Source: Bacteroidales bacterium | Lineage (GTDB): Bacteria; Bacteroidota; Bacteroidia; Bacteroidales; F082 | DNA length: 64,000 nt | Direction of reading: 5' to 3' | Assembly (NCBI GenBank): GCA_015709215.1 | Contig: JACCQN010000001.1 | Coordinates: 1 to 64,000 of the forward strand | Part shown: positions 57,369 to 64,000 of the stretch, piece after piece | Layout of the letters: each line of letters starts with the position of its first letter | Position numbering within the stretch: the stretch's first letter is position 1 | Position numbers and translations under genes: made by a program | Notes under the pieces: model-generated | Database searches by the model: none | Told to the model about the DNA's origin: nothing | What the model saw: only the letters and a program-made list of their open reading frames with translations

Positions 57369-57394
57369 GTGCTGCCTTGAAATTTAGGCAGCAC
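57369..57394 (+). other. Hairpin between rpoB and rpoC
   Basis: gtgctgcc (57369-57376) is the exact complement of ggcagcac (57387-57394) with a 10-base loop. It lacks a strong T run, so it is more likely an mRNA-processing or stability element than a terminator. Confidence 0.5.
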
Positions 57395-57428
57395 CTAATC
57401 GTTCTTTTAACTAAACAGATCCAAATAT

Positions 57429-60400
57429 ATGGCTTTCAGAAAAGATAATATAAACAGCAACTTTTCTAAAATAACAATCAGCCTGTCGTCGCCTGAAGCA
57501 ATTCTGGAACGCTCGAGTGGTGAAGTACTTAAACCGGAAACTATTAATTACCGTACCTACAAACCAGAGCGCGATGGTTTGTTTTGTGAGCGAATTTTTG
57601 GCCCGGTAAAAGACTGGGAATGTCATTGTGGAAAATACAAACGTATCCGCTATAAAGGCATCGTTTGCGACCGTTGTGGTGTTGAAGTAACAGAAAAGAA
57701 AGTACGACGCGAGCGAATGGGACACATTCAGCTGGTTGTTCCTGTTGCACACATCTGGTATTTCCGATCACTTCCCAATAAAATTGGAGCTTTGCTAGGC
57801 CTGCCTACCAAAAAGCTCGATATGATTATTTATTACGAGCGCTATGTCGTGATCCAGCCTGGTATAAAAGAGGTAGATGGCATTCAATACATGGACTTCC
57901 TTACCGAGGAAGAATACCTTGATATCGTTGAGGCTTTACCAGCTGATAATCAGCACCTTCCCGATGATGATCCAAATAAATTTATTGCCAAAATGGGCGC
58001 CGAAGCTATTCATGATTTGCTCGCCAGATTAGATTTGGATAAGATTTCGTTCGATCTACGTCACAAAGCAAATACTGAAACTTCTCAGCAACGTAAGGCA
58101 GAGGCATTAAAGCGTTTACAAGTTTTTGAAGCATTCCGTGATGCCAGATCCCGCATCGAAAACCGTCCGGAATGGATGATCGTGAAAGTAGTACCTGTTA
58201 TTCCTCCGGAACTCAGACCCCTTGTGCCTTTGGATGGCGGGCGTTTTGCTACTTCCGACCTCAACGACTTGTACCGGAGGGTTATTATCCGTAATAACAG
58301 GCTTAAAAGACTAATCGAAATCAAAGCTCCCGACGTGATCATGCGTAATGAAAAACGTATGTTGCAGGAAGCTGTTGATTCACTTTTTGATAATTCCCGC
58401 AAGGCAAGTGCTGTAAAAACAGAGTCGAACAGACCACTGAAATCGCTCAGCGACAGCTTGAAAGGAAAACAAGGCCGTTTCCGTCAAAACCTGCTGGGTA
58501 AACGAGTTGACTACTCTGGCCGTTCGGTTATCGTGGTTGGTCCTGAACTGAACCTCAATGAGTGTGGATTGCCAAAGGATATGGCTTCGGAGCTTTTTAA
58601 ACCATTCATTATCCGCAAGATGCTTGAAAGGGGTATTGTAAAAACGGTGAAATCAGCCAAAAAAATTGTTGACCGTAAAGATCCTGTAGTTTGGGATATT
58701 CTTGAAAATATCTTAAAAGGACACCCTGTTCTGCTGAATCGTGCTCCTACCCTTCACAGGTTAGGTATTCAGGCATTCCAGCCCAAACTGGTTGAAGGTA
58801 AAGCTATTCAGCTTCACCCATTGGTGTGTACGGCTTTTAATGCCGACTTTGATGGTGACCAGATGGCAGTACATGTTCCACTTGGTAATGCTGCCGTTTT
58901 GGAAGCACAGATTCTTATGCTGGCCTCACACAACATCCTGAATCCGGCAAACGGAGCGCCTATTACCGTTCCTTCACAAGACATGGTTTTGGGTCTTTAT
59001 TACATTACCAAACCCAGAAAAAGTACTGAAGATCATCCTGTAAAAGGAGAAGGGAAACGTTTTTATTCTTCTGAAGAGGTTATTATTGCCTACAACGAAA
59101 AACGCATTGACCTTCACGCTACCATCAATGTTAAAACCAAAATTCGTGAAAAAGATAAATTGGTCGAAACTATGCTCGAAACTACGGTTGGACGTGTTTT
59201 ATTCAACGAAGTAGTGCCAGAAGAGTTCGGATTTGTAAATCAGCTATTAACCAAAAAATCACTTCGTGATATCATTGGCAATATGGTGAAACGACTTGGA
59301 ACAGCCGCTGCAGCGCAATTCCTTGACGACATCAAAAACCTTGGTTTCCAGATGGCATACAGAGGTGGACTTTCTTTTAACCTTGGTAATGTGATGGTTC
59401 CAACTATTAAGGAAGAACTCATCGCACAGGCCAACGAAGAAGTTACGGAAGTACTGGCCAACTACAATATGGGATTCATCACCAACAATGAACGCTACAA
59501 TCAGATTATTGACATCTGGACACATACCAACTCTCGTCTTACAAACACTGTGATGCAACAACTTTCGCAGGATGATCAGGGTTTCAATCCGGTTTATATG
59601 ATGCTTGATTCAGGAGCGAGGGGGTCTAAAGAACAGATTCGTCAGCTATCCGGTATGCGTGGTTTGATGGCTAAACCCCAGAAATCAGGTGCCACCGGAG
59701 GTGAAATTATTGAGAATCCTATTTTGTCCAACTTTAAAGAAGGGCTATCAGTACTGGAGTACTTTATTTCTACCCACGGAGCCCGAAAAGGTTTAGCCGA
59801 TACCGCGCTTAAAACAGCTGATGCCGGTTACCTTACACGTCGTTTGGTTGATGTGGCTCAAGATGTGGTTATTACAGAGAAAGACTGTGGAACACTTCGT
59901 GGCTTAACAATTTCCGCCCTTAAAAAAAGTGAAGAAGTTGTTGAAACCCTTTACGATCGTATCCTCGGACGCGTAGCCTTACACGATATTTATGATCCCC
60001 ATACTGGTGAGCTGATTATCCTGGGAGGAGAAGAAATTACAGAGGAAATTGCAGAGGTCATCGAAGAATCACCTATCGAACAGGTTGAGATTCGTTCGGT
60101 ACTTACCTGCGAATCAAAACGTGGTGTTTGTGCCAATTGCTATGGCCGCAACCTGGCATCAGGGAAACTGGTACAAAAAGGGGAAGCCGTTGGAGTTATT
60201 GCAGCTCAGTCGATTGGTGAACCGGGTACACAGCTTACTCTTCGTACATTCCACGTTGGGGGTACCGCTTCCAATGTTGCCGTAATGTCAAGGATTGAAG
60301 CTAAATTTGATGGTATTTTAGAAATTGATGAGTTACGTTCAGTTGATTTCAGTAAAGACGGCAAAGATTACGAGATTGTGCTTGGTCGTTCCGCAGAAAT

Positions 60401-61730
60401 GAAAATCGTGGATAAAAAAACAGGCGTTATTTTAACCTCATCCAATATTCCTTACGGTGCCAATCTTTATATAAAAAATGGCAGTGAAGTAAAAAAAGGA
60501 GATTTTATCAGCGACTGGGATCCATACAATGCTGTGATTCTTTCAGAACATGAAGGAAAAATAAGCTTTGAGAATATTATTGAAGGTGTTACTTATCGAA
60601 TAGAATCTGATGAGCAAACGGGCTACAACGAAAAGGTGATCATCGAAACCCGTCAACGTGCTAAGAACCCGACTATCAAGATACTTGATAAACACAATGA
60701 AGTGGTCAAATCATACGATATTCCTGTAGGTTCACATATCATTGTTGAAGATGGCGATGCAATTAAAGCCGGAGGCATGCTGGTTAAAATTCCCCGTGCT
60801 ATCGGTAAATCTGGTGACATCACCGGTGGTTTGCCACGCGTAACAGAATTATTCGAGGCGCGTAATCCATCCGAACCTGCTGTGGTTTCTGAGATCGATG
60901 GAGTTGTTTCTTTTGGCAAAAAACTAAAACGTGGAAATCGTGAAGTGATCGTAACTTCTAAAACCGGAGAAGAGAAGAGTTACCTTATTGCAACTTCAAA
61001 GCAGATTCTGGCTCAGGAAAATGACTTTGTAAAAGCTGGTACTCCGCTTTCGGAAGGTGCGATCACACCTGCTGACATCCTTGCCATCAAAGGACCGATG
61101 AAAGTTCAGGAATACATTGTAAATGAGGTTCAGGAAGTTTATCGTTTGCAGGGCGTGAAGATTAACGACAAGCACTTTGAGGTAATTGTTCGTCAGATGA
61201 TGCGGAAAGTTGAAGTGGAAGATCCGGGTGATACCCGTTTCCTTGAAGGTGAATTGGTTAATAAAATCGATTTCCAGGAAGAAAACGATGATATCTATGG
61301 CAAAAAGGTTGTTATTGATCCGGGTGATTCTGATAATTTACTTCAGGGTCAGATCATTACAGCTCGAAAACTACGTGATGAAAATTCGCTGCTGAAGCGT
61401 AAGGACAAAAAGCTGGTTGAGGCCCGCGAAGCTAAGCCTGCTACTGCTTTTCAGGTGTTGCAGGGTATAACACGAGCATCACTGCAAACTAATAGCTTTA
61501 TATCAGCAGCTTCGTTTCAGGAAACAACCAAAGTTCTCACGCTGGCTTCTATCAACGCCAAATCGGATGAATTGATGGGCCTGAAAGAAAATGTGATCGT
61601 GGGCCACAAGATTCCTGCCGGTACCGGATTACGCGAATACGAAGACTTGATCGTTGGTTCACGTGCCGAGTATGATGCCGTAATGGAAGCAGCATCACGT
61701 ACCTTAAAACCGGAAATTGATAAAAAATAA
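57429..61730 (+). CDS. rpoC: RNA polymerase beta' subunit
   Basis: The 1433-residue beta' subunit is complete. The N-terminal zinc-binding motif is [19 protein letters not shown] (Cys65, 67, 80, 83), the catalytic Mg2+ triad is NADFDGDQM (D473, D475, D477), and the second zinc site has [15 protein letters not shown]. Trigger-loop sequence [13 protein letters not shown] is intact. It is the last gene of the rplKAJL-rpoBC block and is followed by a strong terminator. Confidence 0.99.
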   Translation: MAFRKDNINSNFSKITISLSSPEAILERSSGEVLKPETINYRTYKPERDGLFCERIFGPVKDWECHCGKYKRIRYKGIVCDRCGVEVTEKKVRRERMGHIQLVVPVAHIWYFRSLPNKIGALLGLPTKKLDMIIYYERYVVIQPGIKEVDGIQYMDFLTEEEYLDIVEALPADNQHLPDDDPNKFIAKMGAEAIHDLLARLDLDKISFDLRHKANTETSQQRKAEALKRLQVFEAFRDARSRIENRPEWMIVKVVPVIPPELRPLVPLDGGRFATSDLNDLYRRVIIRNNRLKRLIEIKAPDVIMRNEKRMLQEAVDSLFDNSRKASAVKTESNRPLKSLSDSLKGKQGRFRQNLLGKRVDYSGRSVIVVGPELNLNECGLPKDMASELFKPFIIRKMLERGIVKTVKSAKKIVDRKDPVVWDILENILKGHPVLLNRAPTLHRLGIQAFQPKLVEGKAIQLHPLVCTAFNADFDGDQMAVHVPLGNAAVLEAQILMLASHNILNPANGAPITVPSQDMVLGLYYITKPRKSTEDHPVKGEGKRFYSSEEVIIAYNEKRIDLHATINVKTKIREKDKLVETMLETTVGRVLFNEVVPEEFGFVNQLLTKKSLRDIIGNMVKRLGTAAAAQFLDDIKNLGFQMAYRGGLSFNLGNVMVPTIKEELIAQANEEVTEVLANYNMGFITNNERYNQIIDIWTHTNSRLTNTVMQQLSQDDQGFNPVYMMLDSGARGSKEQIRQLSGMRGLMAKPQKSGATGGEIIENPILSNFKEGLSVLEYFISTHGARKGLADTALKTADAGYLTRRLVDVAQDVVITEKDCGTLRGLTISALKKSEEVVETLYDRILGRVALHDIYDPHTGELIILGGEEITEEIAEVIEESPIEQVEIRSVLTCESKRGVCANCYGRNLASGKLVQKGEAVGVIAAQSIGEPGTQLTLRTFHVGGTASNVAVMSRIEAKFDGILEIDELRSVDFSKDGKDYEIVLGRSAEMKIVDKKTGVILTSSNIPYGANLYIKNGSEVKKGDFISDWDPYNAVILSEHEGKISFENIIEGVTYRIESDEQTGYNEKVIIETRQRAKNPTIKILDKHNEVVKSYDIPVGSHIIVEDGDAIKAGGMLVKIPRAIGKSGDITGGLPRVTELFEARNPSEPAVVSEIDGVVSFGKKLKRGNREVIVTSKTGEEKSYLIATSKQILAQENDFVKAGTPLSEGAITPADILAIKGPMKVQEYIVNEVQEVYRLQGVKINDKHFEVIVRQMMRKVEVEDPGDTRFLEGELVNKIDFQEENDDIYGKKVVIDPGDSDNLLQGQIITARKLRDENSLLKRKDKKLVEAREAKPATAFQVLQGITRASLQTNSFISAASFQETTKVLTLASINAKSDELMGLKENVIVGHKIPAGTGLREYEDLIVGSRAEYDAVMEAASRTLKPEIDKK

Positions 61731-61748
61731 TTATTTTCGATAACATTT

Positions 61749-61794
61749 AAAGCAGGTAGGACGTTGCTAATATAGCAGACCTACCTGCTTTTTT
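61749..61794 (+). terminator. Intrinsic terminator after rpoC
   Basis: A perfect 12-bp stem (aaagcaggtagg at 61749-61760 with cctacctgcttt at 61780-61791) encloses a 19-base loop and runs into six T's. It closes the rpoBC transcript. Confidence 0.9.
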
Positions 61795-61807
61795 AATACT
61801 TACAATT

Positions 61808-62122
61808 ATGGCTGAACAAAAACCTAAAAATCAAATGAGTATCGAACTGAGTGAAGAAGTAGCCGAAGGCATTTATTCCAACCTGGCTATTATCACTCAT
61901 TCGCATTCTGAGTTTATCATCGATTATGCCAAGCTTATGCCTGGTGTGCAAAAAGCAAAAGTAAAATCCAGAATCATCCTCACTCCTGAGCATGCCAAAA
62001 GGCTGTATAAGGCTTTGGCAGAAAATCTGAAAAAATTCGAGTCTATTTATGGCCCAATCAAAGATGCTCCTGCTCAGGAAAATATCCCTTTTAATCTGAG
62101 CGGTCCAACAGCAGAAGCTTAA
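61808..62122 (+). CDS. DUF3467 family protein
   Basis: The 104-residue protein matches DUF3467: a polar start, then IELSEEVAEGIYSNLAIITHSHSEFIIDYAKL, KAKVKSRIILTPEHAKRLYKALAENLKKFE and GPI. The family is widespread in Bacteroidota next to rpoC and has no assigned function. It is small and probably cytoplasmic. A perfect bidirectional terminator lies after it. Confidence 0.9.
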   Translation: MAEQKPKNQMSIELSEEVAEGIYSNLAIITHSHSEFIIDYAKLMPGVQKAKVKSRIILTPEHAKRLYKALAENLKKFESIYGPIKDAPAQENIPFNLSGPTAEA

Positions 62123-62140
62123 GTCCTTCTTTAAAAAACA

Positions 62141-62180
62141 TTAAAAAGGTGAAGTTAAATAAATAACTTCACCTTTTTAA
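62141..62180. terminator. Bidirectional terminator
   Basis: A perfect 17-bp stem (62141-62157 with 62164-62180; ttaaaaaggtgaagtta and its complement) closes a 6-base loop. It lies between the convergent DUF3467 gene and tpx. Confidence 0.9.
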
Positions 62181-62195
62181 CAGTGCTTAGATATA

Positions 62196-62696
62196 CTATT
62201 TCACAGCTTCCAGAGCGGCTGCATAATCCGGTTCCTGAGTGATTTCCGGAACTTGTTCGGTATAAATTACTTCACCATTTTCGTTGAGGACAACTACTGC
62301 ACGCGAATGCAGTCCTGCAAACGGACCATCAGCAATAGTAACTCCGTAGGATTCGCCAAAGCTGCCATCCCTGAAATCTGAAGCATTCACTACATTATTT
62401 ATGCCTTCGGTGCTGCAAAAGCGTTTGTGTGCAAAAGGTAAATCTTTTGAAACACAAACAACTACTGTTTTTTTCAATTTAGAAGCTTCCTGATTAAAAC
62501 GACGAACAGAAGCTGCACACACGTCTGTATCCAGACTTGGGAAAATGTTTAATACAACCTTTTTCCCTTTCAGATCATCAAGACTGAGTGGGCTTAAGTC
62601 TGTTTTTACAAGTTTGAAGTCCTTCGCTTTACTTCCTTTTGCCGGCAGTTCACCAACTGTTTGGATTTGATTTCCTGCAAATGTGATTTTTGCCAT
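62196..62696 (-). CDS. tpx: Thiol peroxidase
   Basis: The 166-residue atypical 2-Cys peroxiredoxin reduces hydroperoxides using thioredoxin. The peroxidatic Cys is in PSLDTDVCAASVRRF (C60) and the resolving Cys is C94 in KRFCSTEGI, as in Tpx. Full length, no signal peptide. It is separate from the flanking genes; a TonB-dependent receptor gene ends 125 bp upstream on the same strand. Confidence 0.97.
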   Translation of the reverse strand: MAKITFAGNQIQTVGELPAKGSKAKDFKLVKTDLSPLSLDDLKGKKVVLNIFPSLDTDVCAASVRRFNQEASKLKKTVVVCVSKDLPFAHKRFCSTEGINNVVNASDFRDGSFGESYGVTIADGPFAGLHSRAVVVLNENGEVIYTEQVPEITQEPDYAAALEAVK

Positions 62697-62821
62697 AAAT
62701 TCAATTGTTAAGTTTATAGTTTAAACAAGGAGAAATGAAACATGTTCAACACAAAGATGAATCCCATATCATTTATCTTCATAACGTAAAATTATCAATT
62801 TTGTTACCTGCTCCATATCCG

Positions 62822-64000
62822 TTAAAAGTTCATCCGCAGCGAAAAAATGAAATTTCTGCCTGAAGCTACAAGCCCTGAACTATATGGCATATAGCGCTGA
62901 TCAGTAATGTTTTCGATGCCACCACTAAAAGTAAACATTTCATTAATACGTTTCATGGCTTTAAAGTTCAACGTGTACCACCCAGGGGCATAAGGATTCC
63001 CATTGTTATCAGCAGGATACAAATAATCCTTTGAAATCTCTGATTCAGGCATATCTTTATAGGATACTTTCTGAGAATACTGCCCATATAAATCAAATCG
63101 CAAACCGCTGTGCATGTAACTCAGTCGGGTGATGCCAAAAACAGGTGCCGAGTGTCGCAAAGGGCTTTTTGATCCGTCATCCAACTCCTCTTCCCCTTTT
63201 TGCCAGGTTAAATGGCTAAAAAGGCTAAAGCCATTGTCCATTTTCCATTCGGCTGCAATCTGCAAACCATAAACAGTTGCTTTTGCTGCATTTTGAATTG
63301 CCTGAACTTTGCTCAATTCGCCATCGTACATGATACTGTCCAGGCCATTGAATAAAAAGTCACGACGCACCATGGCCTGATCAAGCAAAGTGTAGAAGGC
63401 TGATATATCAATCTTTACACGATCGGAAAAAACCCTTGCCATATCAATCTCAGCATTATAGGCATATTCAGGCTTAAGGTCGGGATTGGGAACAACAACA
63501 GCTCCCGGCTCCGAATCAAATACTTTGCCGATATCATCCACGTTTGGTGCCCTGAAACCTGTTGAAACCCCAGCTCTCACAATCCAACTTTCGTTGGGTC
63601 GGTAATTAAACCCCAGACTTCCGGTAAGTGCGCCATCCTGATTTTCGGCTGTCTCAAATGGAAACTTGTAAAAAGTAGTGTCAAAAGTAGCATTCATCGA
63701 AAAATAATTATAGCGCACACCAGCCTGAACCATACTTTTATCGGACAATTCGTATTGATAAGTTGCAAACAAAGCTGCCGAAAGCCAATCAGACTGCGGA
63801 TAACGTGCTGGGCCTTTTTCACTTATATCAGTAAAAATATCCCTATCAGTTCCTGTTGATGCCACATCATTAAAAACAATTTCAGCTCCATACAACAATC
63901 TGGATTGCTCGTTAAAGCTCTTCCGTAAATCTAAATTGAGTGCATAGGCATTCACTTTTTCAAAACGTTCATAAAGCACTGAACCCATGAAATCCCTGTC
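62822..64000 (-). CDS. TonB-dependent receptor, C-terminal part
   Basis: The frame runs open to the window edge (64000), so only the last 392 residues are seen. The visible part is the second half of a TonB-dependent outer-membrane barrel: strands such as AGVRYNYFSMNATFDT, GFNYRPNESWIVRAGVSTGF (the conserved 'RAP' follows: FRAPNVDDIGK), NAEIDMARVFSDRVKIDISAFY, LQIAAEWKMDNGFSLFSHLTW, and the final GRNFIFSLRMNF with a C-terminal Phe. GIENITDQRYMPYSSG is typical of this family. Substrate (siderophore, vitamin or glycan) cannot be read from this part; the internal ATG at 63988 is not a start. Confidence 0.9.
   Translation of the reverse strand, partial: DRDFMGSVLYERFEKVNAYALNLDLRKSFNEQSRLLYGAEIVFNDVASTGTDRDIFTDISEKGPARYPQSDWLSAALFATYQYELSDKSMVQAGVRYNYFSMNATFDTTFYKFPFETAENQDGALTGSLGFNYRPNESWIVRAGVSTGFRAPNVDDIGKVFDSEPGAVVVPNPDLKPEYAYNAEIDMARVFSDRVKIDISAFYTLLDQAMVRRDFLFNGLDSIMYDGELSKVQAIQNAAKATVYGLQIAAEWKMDNGFSLFSHLTWQKGEEELDDGSKSPLRHSAPVFGITRLSYMHSGLRFDLYGQYSQKVSYKDMPESEISKDYLYPADNNGNPYAPGWYTLNFKAMKRINEMFTFSGGIENITDQRYMPYSSGLVASGRNFIFSLRMNF

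Noticed and set aside
57369-57394. Intrinsic terminator between rpoB and rpoC
   Set aside because: The hairpin lacks a T run, and termination here would uncouple the two polymerase subunits.

Overview
The window is a chromosomal segment of a Bacteroidota bacterium. Several independent signs agree: proteins ending in type IX secretion system (T9SS) C-terminal sorting domains, a PorP/SprF-family protein, a TonB-dependent receptor, promoters of the Bacteroidota form TTTG-N18-20-TAnnTTTG, and the phylum-typical order rpsU - xer - hpf - tRNA(Thr,Tyr,Gly,Thr) - tuf - tRNA-Trp - secE - nusG - rplKAJL - rpoBC. I cannot assign a genus.

Layout. 1-2042: the end of an unrecognised gene and a secreted T9SS protein. 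2130-8849 (minus strand): a tightly packed operon read TlpA-like thioredoxin, GH3/serine-hydrolase fusion, CDF metal transporter, unknown membrane protein, rhomboid protease; the thioredoxin gene carries a premature stop. 9022-18551 (plus): three secreted repeat proteins. Two are paralogs (type A sorting domain) with five versus two copies of a 495-bp unit; the third has a propeller-like N-terminus and a type B sorting domain. 18611-21467: tex and an outer-membrane barrel gene. 21464-24858: a decayed zone with a DUF985 cupin pseudogene, a glutamine-amidotransferase-like gene, an orphan lipoprotein, a frameshifted small gene and about 600 bp without genes. 24859-44267: an 18.3-kb gene for a 6090-residue secreted protein followed after 17 bp by a porP/sprF-like gene. 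44325-61794: tRNA-Val, a dipeptidyl peptidase IV, then the translation/transcription block with five more tRNAs. 61808-64000: a DUF3467 protein, thiol peroxidase and the end of a TonB-dependent receptor gene.

The most notable system is the giant-adhesin unit at 24859-44267. It has the layout of the Flavobacterium sprB/sprF gliding adhesin pair: a huge Sec-exported repeat protein with a type B T9SS sorting domain plus its cognate outer-membrane PorP-like protein. The repeats have a readable duplication history: three copies of a ~785-bp unit, a ~2.4-kb seven-module block duplicated in tandem, four ~269-bp Ig-like units, five tandem copies of a ~770-bp three-PKD cassette, then eight irregular PKD-like domains. 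The neighbouring secreted proteins (9022-18551) use related Ig/PKD modules, so the region looks like a workshop for surface proteins built by repeat expansion. The 44-62 kb half is conserved housekeeping DNA.
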